Positions 1 to 7,104 of a stretch of 14,627 nucleotides of DNA are shown here, in pieces (positions within the stretch are counted from its first letter, which is position 1; each line of letters starts with the position of its first letter). The stretch lies in contig DATKMP010000171.1 in assembly GCA_035541775.1 (NCBI GenBank), positions 1-14,627 on the forward strand, in the 5' to 3' direction. The position numbers and the translations under genes are program-made. Origin of the DNA: DATKMP01 sp035541775. Lineage in GTDB: Bacteria; Bacteroidota; Ignavibacteria; UBA10030. The notes below the pieces were generated by a model. It searched no databases and was not told the origin of the DNA. It was given only the letters and a program-made list of their open reading frames with translations.

Positions 1-97
1 AAAAAAATTGAAAATTAATAAAAACACATCTGAAAAACTCTTTGATTGATGGTTACAGTCTTTGATTATCAAACAAAATACTCTTTTTCCATTAATC

Positions 98-221
98 CTC
101 TCCTCGTTTGAGGAAGAGAAACGCCGATGGCGTACGAAAGGTGGAAATGAAATAATATTGGGTTGTCGAACCATGCCGCCCAGAAGTGATTCTGCAAGAA
201 AACGGGAGAAAGAAAATATCA
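98..221 (+). other. Cluster of small RNA hairpins upstream of pta (unidentified structured region)
   Basis: No convincing gene is seen in 1-383. Reading the plus strand as RNA, several short stems follow one another: TCCTC/GAGGA with a GTTT loop (101-114); ACGCC/GGCGT with a GAT loop (121-133); GGTGG (140-144) pairing with CCGCC (176-180, one G-U) and enclosing a GGTT/AACC hairpin (161-172); and CAGAA/TTCTG with a GTGA loop (181-194). The intrinsic terminator at 223-249 follows. This could be a riboswitch-like leader, a small RNA, or the 3' end of a transcript entering from the left. I do not recognise a known riboswitch consensus. Individual stems are short, so chance is possible. Confidence 0.35.
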
Positions 222-222
222 T

Positions 223-249
223 AGGGCTGACATTTATCCGCCCTTTTTT
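223..249 (+). terminator. Rho-independent terminator upstream of the pta promoter
   Basis: A stem AGGGC (223-227) / GCCCT (240-244) with a 12-base loop is followed directly by a T run to position 249 on the plus strand. It lies before the pta promoter. It therefore either ends a transcript from the left of the window or ends the structured region at 98-221. The stem has only five pairs, so strength is moderate. Confidence 0.5.
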
Positions 250-283
250 GTGTCATGCAGCGTGAACCATTGCCGTGTTTTAA

Positions 284-312
284 TTGCTTGAAGGGGAATG
301 GTACAGTATATT
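284..312 (+). promoter_or_regulatory. Sigma70-like promoter for pta
   Basis: The -35 element TTGCTT (284-289) and the -10 element TATATT (307-312) are separated by 17 bases, giving a predicted start near 319 and a leader of about 65 bases before the pta ATG. The same two hexamers with the same 17-base spacer occur upstream of lon (9579-9607, minus strand), which raises confidence that this is the housekeeping promoter type here. The Bacteroidota-type -7 box (TAnnTTTG) is not clearly present. Confidence 0.6.
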
Positions 313-383
313 TACTTCGTTGGTTATTTGAAAATTTTTTCAGCAGCAAACTACTTTTAGATCTTTATTAATGAAAGACTCCT

Positions 384-1364
384 ATGGCAAATTTTATTGA
401 ATCGATTCGAGCAAAAGCAAAACAGTTACATAAACACATTGTGCTTCCAGACGCAATGGATGAACGCGCCATTCAAGCAGCGCGCATCATTACAGATTTA
501 GGCATCGCAAAAATTTCTCTCATCGGAAACGAAATCGATGTTCGCACAAAAGCGAAATCGTTGAATGTAGATTTAAAAAATATCGACGTCGTTGATCCGG
601 AAACATCCGGCAAGGCAGCTGAATTCGCAAACGCATTTTACGAATTGCGCAAAGCGAAAGGCATGACGCCGGACGAAGCGGCAAAAACGATGAAGCGTTC
701 GCTCTTCTTCGGCGCGATGATGGTGCGGCAGGGTCTTGCCGACGGAAGCGTTGCCGGTTCCATTTCTACTACAGGCGATGTACTGCGTGCAGGAATTCAA
801 ATTATTGGTATGCCGAAAGGCATGAGCGTTGTTTCGAGTTTCTTCGAAATGGTATTTTCCGATAAAGTGTACACGTTTTCGGATTGCGGCGTTGTGCCCG
901 ATCCGACGGCAGAACAATTAGCAGACATCGCCATCAGCGCGGCAGGCAATCACCAAAAACTTACGGGCGAAGAACCACGCGTTGCCATGCTTTCTTTTTC
1001 CACCAAGGGTAGCGCATCGCATCCGAAAGTAGAAAAAGTTCAAAAGGCAACAGAACTTGTCAAACAAAAGCGTCCCGATCTCAAAATCGATGGCGAGCTG
1101 CAGCTCGATGCCGCCATCGTTCCTTCTGTTGGCTCGCGAAAAGCTCCGGGCAGTACGGTTGCCGGCACAGCAAATGTTTTAATTTTCCCGGATTTAGATT
1201 CCGGCAATATCGGTTACAAGTTAACACAACGACTCGGCGGTGCGGAAGCATTGGGACCCATCGTTCAAGGGTTGAATAAACCATGTTACGATCTTTCGCG
1301 CGGATGCACTGTAGAAGACATCGTTACAGTTACTGCTATTAACGTTGTCGCGGGAGCAATCTAA
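384..1364 (+). CDS. pta: Phosphate acetyltransferase (phosphotransacetylase)
   Basis: Cytoplasmic enzyme interconverting acetyl-CoA + phosphate and acetyl phosphate + CoA, linking acetyl-CoA to acetate metabolism and usually paired with acetate kinase. The 326-residue protein is the usual length for the short, single-domain (PTA_PTB) form, without the N-terminal extension of E. coli Pta. Visible family motifs are MLSFSTKGSA with a following H and KV, the glycine-rich GNIGYKLTQRLGGAEALGP stretch after NVLIFPDL, and the C-terminal DLSRGCTVEDIV, whose Ser-Arg pair belongs to the active site in the archaeal enzyme. The ATG at 384 has a GAAAG (374-378) five bases upstream. No acetate kinase gene is present; the next gene is a membrane acyltransferase 5 bases downstream, presumably co-transcribed. 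Confidence 0.95.
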   Translation: MANFIESIRAKAKQLHKHIVLPDAMDERAIQAARIITDLGIAKISLIGNEIDVRTKAKSLNVDLKNIDVVDPETSGKAAEFANAFYELRKAKGMTPDEAAKTMKRSLFFGAMMVRQGLADGSVAGSISTTGDVLRAGIQIIGMPKGMSVVSSFFEMVFSDKVYTFSDCGVVPDPTAEQLADIAISAAGNHQKLTGEEPRVAMLSFSTKGSASHPKVEKVQKATELVKQKRPDLKIDGELQLDAAIVPSVGSRKAPGSTVAGTANVLIFPDLDSGNIGYKLTQRLGGAEALGPIVQGLNKPCYDLSRGCTVEDIVTVTAINVVAGAI

Positions 1365-1369
1365 CGAAC

Positions 1370-2569
1370 TTGGCTGCATCACCACAGCTTGTATTACAAT
1401 CTCTTGGCAATAAAACAGAGCGATATGTATTTCTCGATTTGTATCGGGCGCTTATCGTTCTGTTTATGCTCGAAGGGCATGTACTCCGCGAGTTGATCGT
1501 TCCCTCGCTACACGCAACGCAGTTTTTTGCTTGGCACGAAATATTCCATGGCATTTCCGGCCCGGGCTTTTTGTTCAGTTCCGGTTTTACGTTTGCCATT
1601 GCCGCACAGCGCAAATGGCAGCAAGCGATCGTCCTGAATAAAAAATTTTTCCAGCGCCTCTGGCGAATTCTTTTGTTAATATTTATTGGATACGGGCTGC
1701 ATGTTCCCTATCTTTCGCTTTCAAAAACACTTGCGCAGGCAACATCGATGCAATGGAGCAATTTTCTTGCATTCGATGCACTTCAATGCATTGCTGTCGG
1801 GTTGTTGATCGTGCGATTATCGCTGTTTTTTTTTAAACAAGAACGGCCGTTCATCATTTTTATTGCGGTATTGCTGCTCATCTTCGTCTATACTGCACCG
1901 TACTGCTGGATATTGCCTATCCATACAATTCCGTTATGGCTTACATCCATCTTGAACGGCGTTACCGGTTCGCCGTTTCCGCTTTTTCCCTATGTGGGAT
2001 TTTTGTTTGCCGGCGTATTGACGGCATGGTTATTTTTACGTGAAGCACAGAGTGGAAATGCTGTGCGTTATATTCGTTCCATGCTGTTTGTGGGAACAGG
2101 AATATTGTTTGCAGGATTTCTTTTGGATGCCCTCCCATTTCAAACATATCCCGTGTACGATTATTGGCATACAAGTCCAAATTTCTTTTTGATTCGCCTC
2201 GGCATACTTTTGTTGATGCTGGGCAGTTTATGGCATATCGAAAAATTTCTTTCGTTCCACAACTTGCTGCAAACACGCGGGACGCATTGGTTTATTGTGC
2301 TGGGAATTGAATCCCTTTTTGTGTACATCGCACATCTTGTTGTTTTGTGCGGATGGACAATTAATGCAGAAGCAAATTTACGTTGGTGGTTCGGAGGGAA
2401 ATGTTCGTTTGCAGCGGCGCTGCTGATTTCAGCGGCGGTAATTCTTGCGATGATTCCGATGGCATTGTTTTGGAACTATCTTAAAAAAAATCATTTGATC
2501 GTTGCGCGGGGAATTTCGTGGTGGATGGGATTTTGTATCGCGTGGTCTTTTTTATTTCACCCGTATTAA
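1370..2569 (+). CDS. DUF1624/HGSNAT-like multi-pass membrane acyltransferase
   Basis: A 399-residue very hydrophobic protein with roughly ten predicted membrane helices by eye. The N-terminus RYVFLDLYRALIVLFMLEGH, followed by GISGPGFLFSSGFTFA, resembles the heparan-alpha-glucosaminide N-acetyltransferase catalytic domain (DUF1624) and related integral-membrane acyltransferases, where a conserved His and Arg lie in the first helices. Members transfer acyl groups across or at the membrane; the substrate here is unknown. The start is a TTG five bases after the pta stop. An in-frame stop at 1340 and the absence of ATG/GTG between exclude an earlier start, and GGGAG at 1352-1356 is a distant ribosome-binding candidate. 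It forms a probable operon with pta. A run of nine T's (1826-1834) encodes LFFFK. It might instead be assigned to the broader acyltransferase-3-like group. Confidence 0.7.
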   Translation: MAASPQLVLQSLGNKTERYVFLDLYRALIVLFMLEGHVLRELIVPSLHATQFFAWHEIFHGISGPGFLFSSGFTFAIAAQRKWQQAIVLNKKFFQRLWRILLLIFIGYGLHVPYLSLSKTLAQATSMQWSNFLAFDALQCIAVGLLIVRLSLFFFKQERPFIIFIAVLLLIFVYTAPYCWILPIHTIPLWLTSILNGVTGSPFPLFPYVGFLFAGVLTAWLFLREAQSGNAVRYIRSMLFVGTGILFAGFLLDALPFQTYPVYDYWHTSPNFFLIRLGILLLMLGSLWHIEKFLSFHNLLQTRGTHWFIVLGIESLFVYIAHLVVLCGWTINAEANLRWWFGGKCSFAAALLISAAVILAMIPMALFWNYLKKNHLIVARGISWWMGFCIAWSFLFHPY

Positions 2570-2586
2570 TGTTCCCTCGATAAAAA

Positions 2587-4047
2587 TTATTGAACTTTAT
2601 ATACCGTCCATCGCGGCGTATGATAAAGTTGCGTTACTCTTCGTGCTTGAGCTTGAGAAAATAATAACGGCGATCGGAACACCAAAAGATGAATTCTTAG
2701 CCGGGTTAGTCGTTCGACATCAACAACGTTTTTCGTTGAAAGAACGGCGCCCGCAGGTTCATACGGATCAAATCCCGTATTGAATATAACGCTATCCGGT
2801 ACGCCCGCCGCAACAAGAACGTTGACAAAATTCCAGTCTGGCGTTTCAAGAAGAATTTTACCTTGCGAAGATTGCTGCAATTCTTTCTTTAAAATTTTTC
2901 CCGCTTCATAATCAGACGAAGTGAACTCCGGCGCACGCGATAGCCATAGAAGCTGTACAAGAAAAGCGACGCCTACAAGCATGAGAACACCATAGCGCTT
3001 CACGATGTTTGACGTTTCGTGGTGCGCAATATATTGAACCATCCAATATGCCGTGAAGGGGAGAAGAAGGCATCCCCACAAAACAGAAATTCTCCATGGA
3101 TTATGGGTTGTAAATCCCGCGCCGGTCAGCAGCACCAGCGCAAAAATAAACAGTGCAATAATCGGAAGAAGAAGATATGCTCGTTTCTGTCGGTCAAATC
3201 GAAAACAAGGTACGATCGATAGCATTCCGATAAGGTTCAGCGACAATCCATTTTGGTAAACAAATTGTGTCACGGGATTGTGCCAGATAATTTTCATCGT
3301 GTCAATATGAAATACGCGTTGGTACCGATCCGCATGCGAAGAAGCAAAACTCAATATGCGATGTGTTTCTTGAAATTTTATCGCTGTCCAGTACAAAGGA
3401 AATATAGCGATCAAGAAGAGAAGAACAGATCCGAAGATAGAATGAGTAAACACCAACGTTCGATATTCCCGCTTCGTTAGAAGCAGCAATGCAAAGACAA
3501 CGGCAATGATCCACGCTTCATAACGGATCGTGGTACCGATTCCGATACACGCCGACGTTGCAACAAGCTGCCATGGTTTTTTAGATTGAAGCCATCGGAT
3601 ATACGCTATCAGCCCGACAAGAATGAACGCGATAAATTCGATCTCGGTGAGAGGGACGACGCTGAGAATAATTCGCGGCGGGAAAAGCGCAGCAAGAAAT
3701 GCTGTAACCATGGTGACGCGGTGATTATGAAACAATTCATGCGCCATCAAGATGATGGCAAGTAGAACAACACATCCAAAGACGAATGAAATAATGCGCG
3801 GAACAAGAATCGTGTCGTTCCACAGAAACAACCCCACCGCGACAACGATACGATGAAACGGCAGCCACACATCCGAATACGGCGTCCCCGTTTTTAACCA
3901 AGTGTACGCATCAAGAGTCCTGCCGGATTCATCGGCAGAAATTCCGTAAAATCCGTTGAGTAAAAGTCCAAGCTGCAGGGTAAGGGCAAGAAGACCAGAA
4001 GCAAAAATGGCTAACGTCGTTTTCCGCTTTGCAGTTGTATCAGTCAT
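2587..4047 (-). CDS. GT-C fold (family 39-like) membrane glycosyltransferase
   Basis: A 486-residue protein: a short basic N-terminus, a first membrane helix (about residues 11-31), then an outer loop with an Asp-Glu pair (D39-E40 in GISADESGRTLDAYTWL). This arrangement is typical of ArnT/PMT-like GT-C enzymes, which use polyprenyl-phosphate sugars. About ten more hydrophobic segments follow, and the last 110 or so residues form a soluble domain. The likely job is transfer of a sugar to lipid, glycan or protein on the outer face of the inner membrane; the acceptor cannot be read from the sequence. The ATG at 4047 has no good Shine-Dalgarno sequence. It lies 29 bases after the PorV/PorQ-like gene and is probably co-transcribed with it. 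Its stop faces that of the acyltransferase gene across 17 bases, with no clear terminator between. Confidence 0.72.
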   Translation of the reverse strand: MTDTTAKRKTTLAIFASGLLALTLQLGLLLNGFYGISADESGRTLDAYTWLKTGTPYSDVWLPFHRIVVAVGLFLWNDTILVPRIISFVFGCVVLLAIILMAHELFHNHRVTMVTAFLAALFPPRIILSVVPLTEIEFIAFILVGLIAYIRWLQSKKPWQLVATSACIGIGTTIRYEAWIIAVVFALLLLTKREYRTLVFTHSIFGSVLLFLIAIFPLYWTAIKFQETHRILSFASSHADRYQRVFHIDTMKIIWHNPVTQFVYQNGLSLNLIGMLSIVPCFRFDRQKRAYLLLPIIALFIFALVLLTGAGFTTHNPWRISVLWGCLLLPFTAYWMVQYIAHHETSNIVKRYGVLMLVGVAFLVQLLWLSRAPEFTSSDYEAGKILKKELQQSSQGKILLETPDWNFVNVLVAAGVPDSVIFNTGFDPYEPAGAVLSTKNVVDVERLTRLRIHLLVFRSPLLFSQAQARRVTQLYHTPRWTVYKVQ

Positions 4048-4076
4048 TGGAATGAGTGTTCGAGAGGGAATTTTGA

Positions 4077-5105
4077 TTATTCAGACGCACGCGCAAATTT
4101 TGACGATTGCAACATGATGCGTAGAGAAATTCGATGAGTATCGCCCAAATCGTTATCTTCACTGAAGCGCGCGTATGAATAGTCCAGATCAATCTTCCGC
4201 AAGTGCAATCCGGCGCCAAGCGTCAATTGTTTGACATCGCTATACCCGACGCGCACCGCAACTGTATTTTTATAATCGTATTCCAACCCTATATGCGGAT
4301 CAAAACTCACGGGACCAAGATTTGCAATAGAGGCAAACTGACGATTTTCAAAACGAATATCGATATCGGTTGCCGGCGAAACTTTTCCTTTTAAAAAATC
4401 CATCGTATATGCGGCTCCAAGTTTTAACGTTGGAGAAATAAGCTCATTCGTTCCTGTTGACCACGCCACGAGTGTCGTTGTAATATCTTGTGCATTTGCC
4501 GCCAGAAACAAATTTTCTATCGGTGAATACAAGATGCCGATATCAAAACCAATTCCCGTTGCAGCGGTATCGGAAATCGTTTCCCGGATAAATTTCACAT
4601 TGATCCCATAGGAAAGTTTTTCAGAATACTTCTGCGCATAGCTTGCATAAATTGCCCAATCGGCAGAATTAAAATACGTAATCTGGCTTTCATCTAATCC
4701 CACGATGCTGCTTGGATCCGTCGTGGGATTTCCATTTGCGTCGACGCCGGCATGCGTGGTGTTCGGAATTCCATCCACGCCGAGACGAATCGCACTGATC
4801 GCCAGCGTTGCATTCGCTCCGTACGGAAAGGCAATCGCGCCATAATCGTAATTCAACAATCCGGCAAAGCGTTCATCGTGCATCAACATCACTTCGGGAT
4901 AATTTATGCGTGTTAACGCCGCTGGATTCCAATAACCAGCGGTGACATCGTTCGCTAATGCGGAATATGCACCGCCCAATCCAAGCGCGCGTCCGCCGAC
5001 TCCGATGGCAAGAAATTCGCCGGCGTATTTCGCTACCGATTGTGCCCGTGTCGTCTGACACAACGACAATAATGTCAATATGATCGATACAAAATATTTG
5101 TTCAT
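4077..5105 (-). CDS. PorV/PorQ-family outer-membrane beta-barrel protein
   Basis: A 342-residue protein starting with a clear signal peptide (MNKYFVSIILTLLSLCQTTRAQS, cleavage probably after the Ala or Gln near residue 21). The mature part opens with the family hallmark GEFLAIGVGGRALGLGGAYSALANDVTAGYWNPAALTRI, followed by alternating beta-strand sequence as in FadL-like barrels. The family includes PorV and PorQ of the type IX secretion system, but it is large in Ignavibacteriota and Chlorobiota and most members have no assigned role, so I do not call this one PorV. The frame is open up to a TTG at 5183, but those extra codons run through the hairpin at 5124-5151 and would bury the signal peptide, so the ATG at 5105 (AGAAAG just upstream) is preferred. 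Confidence 0.85.
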   Translation of the reverse strand: MNKYFVSIILTLLSLCQTTRAQSVAKYAGEFLAIGVGGRALGLGGAYSALANDVTAGYWNPAALTRINYPEVMLMHDERFAGLLNYDYGAIAFPYGANATLAISAIRLGVDGIPNTTHAGVDANGNPTTDPSSIVGLDESQITYFNSADWAIYASYAQKYSEKLSYGINVKFIRETISDTAATGIGFDIGILYSPIENLFLAANAQDITTTLVAWSTGTNELISPTLKLGAAYTMDFLKGKVSPATDIDIRFENRQFASIANLGPVSFDPHIGLEYDYKNTVAVRVGYSDVKQLTLGAGLHLRKIDLDYSYARFSEDNDLGDTHRISLRIMLQSSKFARASE

Positions 5106-5117
5106 ATTCTTTCTAAA

Positions 5118-5151
5118 ACAAAAAAACCGAACTCCTCTTGGCAGTTCGGTT
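5118..5151 (-). terminator. Intrinsic terminator or attenuator between dnaX and the PorV/PorQ gene
   Basis: A perfect 9-bp inverted repeat, AACCGAACT (5125-5133) and AGTTCGGTT (5143-5151), with a 9-base loop. On the minus strand it is followed by an uninterrupted T run to about 5120. It can end transcription from dnaX. The downstream ATG is at 5105, about 20 bases past the stem, too close to fit a promoter between. Any transcript of the PorV/PorQ gene must therefore cross this hairpin. Confidence 0.8.
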
Positions 5152-5269
5152 GCAAACATTACAGAGACGAGTGAGTTCTTCAAAAAATTTCACAACGCTC
5201 TATCAAGGTGCTATACGTAATTCCTTTTTTCCTTTTGTTAAGGTAGGTGTTTCTGTTTTGAGAATCAAG

Positions 5270-7045
5270 TCACTCGATGCGTTCTGCAGAAAGTTCGCGT
5301 TTTAACAGTGAAAGCACCGGATGATCCTTTGCAGTATCTTCCGGAATTGCAGAATGCAGTCTTCCTTCTGCATCGGGGGGAAGAAGAGGATTGGGCGGTT
5401 GTTTTGTGTTCATCGCCGCCGATTTTTTTTCGGCATGCAGTACCGATTCAATCGTTGCATGTTTGCCGAGAACCTGATGAAATATTTCCGACAGAAATTC
5501 TTTATTTCGCCGGAGCGTTGAGACATGATACTCGTCCGGACATGCAAGGCGCACCAGCCCACGGTTCACTTCCAACACGTGCGCCTCACGCAAGGAAATG
5601 CCCACGGCAATGCGCGATTTGGAAACATCGTTCACAAACTCAGTCCACTTACATGAGATTTCATCAACCGTTAACGATGTTGCATTGACCTGCGGATCTG
5701 CTGTCGATGAATTGCGGGAAACCGGTTCTGCTATATTCGAAACGCCGGCGACTTTTGTTAGATCGGTTCCGAGCAGGGATGCATAACTAAAAGCTGACGA
5801 TGTTTTTGTTTTGGGAATTGGTGCTGATGGTTTTGGTACCGCCGGTTGAGCAATGGCAGAAACTCCTGAAGCGCTTGCGGCGGTTACTATTGACCCGCTA
5901 AAGTTGAGTTTTTTTTTCAGCGTTTCAAACTGCTGAAGCAGTTCACCGATCTGAACCGAGCTTTCCATGGTTACCATTTGCAACAGCGCCGCTTCCAAAC
6001 GATATCGCGGCTGCGGTGCCCAGCGAAGCTCTTGATCTAATTCATTTGTTCGTTTTATGAAACGCAGCAAATCGCTTTCAGAAAACTTCTGTGCAATGAT
6101 TTCATACCGTTTCTTGAAAAGTTCGGATGTTTCAAGCAGTGTCGTCGAAGTCGTCGAACGCACGATCAATACATTGCGTAGGTGCTCGGACAATCCGCCG
6201 ACAAATTCGCGCAAGTCGTATCCGCTTTTCATAACATCATCCACCAGCGCCATCGCACCGCGTGAATCATGTTGCGTCAGCAACTCGCTCACGCGAAAAT
6301 ATAATTCCTGATCGACGATGTTGAACGCTTTCCGTAATTCATCTGCATGGATATCGTTCCCGCAGAATGAACGCACTTGATCAAAAATGCTCTGCGAATC
6401 GCGCATGGATCCATCGGCGCGCTTTGCGATGATCATCAACGAGTCGTCGTCAATCGAAACAGTTTCTGCTTTTGCAATTGCCGCCAAGCTGGCGATAATT
6501 TCTTCGACAGCAATACGACGGAAATCGAACCGCTGGCAGCGGGAAAGAATTGTCGTCGGAACTTTGTGCACTTCGGTCGTTGCAAAAATAAAGACAACGT
6601 GCGCCGGCGGCTCTTCCAGTGTTTTTAGAAGTGCGTTGAATGCTTCTTTTGTAAGCATGTGCACTTCGTCGATGATATAAATTTTGTAAGAACCGCTTGT
6701 CGGCGTGTAGCGAACGGAATCGCGCAGGTTGCGAATTTCTTCCACGCCGCGATTCGAGGCACCATCGATTTCGATCACATCAAGTCCGCGGCCTTCGATA
6801 ATTTCTTTGCATGTGTCGCAGGTGTTGTCGGGATTTTGATTGACCGTCGATGTGCAATTGAGCGCACGCGCAAAAATTCTTGCGGTCGTCGTTTTGCCGC
6901 AGCCGCGCGTTCCGCTAAAAATGTACGCATGCGCCACGCGATTCGTCGCAATAGCATTGCGAAGCGTGTTGGTGACATGCGATTGGCCAACAACATCGTC
7001 GAAGACCATTGGCCGCCATTTGCGTGCTGTAACTTGGTAACTCAT
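5270..7045 (-). CDS. dnaX: DNA polymerase III subunit tau (and probably gamma)
   Basis: The clamp-loader ATPase that loads the sliding clamp and, as tau, bridges polymerase cores and helicase. The 591-residue protein starts MSYQVTARKWRP. It has Walker A GTRGCGKT (45-52), Walker B IIDEVH (D126-E127), sensor FATTEVHKVP and the arginine-finger motif SRC (R169). The zinc module shows Cys64, Cys76 and Cys79, but the position of the usual second Cys is Asp73. Domain III ends near 380; a Pro/Ala-rich linker and the tau-specific C-terminus follow. The ATG at 7045 is preferred over one four codons upstream because GGAAAG (7050-7055) is well placed and the protein then matches E. coli residue numbering. 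AAA-AAA-AAA codes for Lys377-379 at a probable slippage site. It lies 59 bases after lon, with no terminator seen between. Confidence 0.95.
   Translation of the reverse strand: MSYQVTARKWRPMVFDDVVGQSHVTNTLRNAIATNRVAHAYIFSGTRGCGKTTTARIFARALNCTSTVNQNPDNTCDTCKEIIEGRGLDVIEIDGASNRGVEEIRNLRDSVRYTPTSGSYKIYIIDEVHMLTKEAFNALLKTLEEPPAHVVFIFATTEVHKVPTTILSRCQRFDFRRIAVEEIIASLAAIAKAETVSIDDDSLMIIAKRADGSMRDSQSIFDQVRSFCGNDIHADELRKAFNIVDQELYFRVSELLTQHDSRGAMALVDDVMKSGYDLREFVGGLSEHLRNVLIVRSTTSTTLLETSELFKKRYEIIAQKFSESDLLRFIKRTNELDQELRWAPQPRYRLEAALLQMVTMESSVQIGELLQQFETLKKKLNFSGSIVTAASASGVSAIAQPAVPKPSAPIPKTKTSSAFSYASLLGTDLTKVAGVSNIAEPVSRNSSTADPQVNATSLTVDEISCKWTEFVNDVSKSRIAVGISLREAHVLEVNRGLVRLACPDEYHVSTLRRNKEFLSEIFHQVLGKHATIESVLHAEKKSAAMNTKQPPNPLLPPDAEGRLHSAIPEDTAKDHPVLSLLKRELSAERIE
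5909..5917 (-). promoter_or_regulatory. A9 slippery run in dnaX (candidate frameshift/slippage site)
   Basis: Nine consecutive A's on the coding strand encode three Lys codons (377-379). A -1 shift, or one extra A in the mRNA, gives Thr-Gln-Leu and then TAG at 5900-5898. One missing A gives a stop at 5889-5887. Either event yields a protein of about 382-386 residues holding domains I-III, equivalent to gamma. A perfect hairpin AACTGC-TGAA-GCAGTT (5928-5943 on the plus strand) lies 10 bases upstream of the run in the message. Thermus dnaX uses a similar A9 run for transcriptional slippage. Confidence 0.65.
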
Positions 7046-7104
7046 TTTGCTTTCCATCTTAATAAGAAAAGGATACAGAAAACAGATTTCAGAATCCAGA
7101 AATT

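Noticed and set aside
40..73. TTTGAT-T-ATCAAA palindrome (61-73) and the TCTTTGATT repeat (40-48, 59-67), considered as an FNR/CRP-type operator
   Set aside because: The spacing between half-sites is one base, not the four needed for FNR, and the sequence is simple and AT-rich.
1..175. Minus-strand open frame running off the left edge from an ATG at 175
   Set aside because: No recognisable protein sequence and no ribosome-binding site. It crosses the plus-strand hairpins and its A/T-rich end could be open by chance. The sequence left of the window would decide.
160..175. tRNA T-loop-like GGTTCGA on the minus strand
   Set aside because: No acceptor, D or anticodon arms can be built around it and the T-stem does not pair.
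5106..5183. N-terminally extended PorV/PorQ protein (TTG 5183 or ATG 5159)
   Set aside because: The extension reads through a terminator hairpin and places a clear signal peptide internally.
7046..7104. Terminator between lon and dnaX
   Set aside because: Only a weak AT-only GAAAT/ATTTC stem was found, without a following T run on the minus strand.
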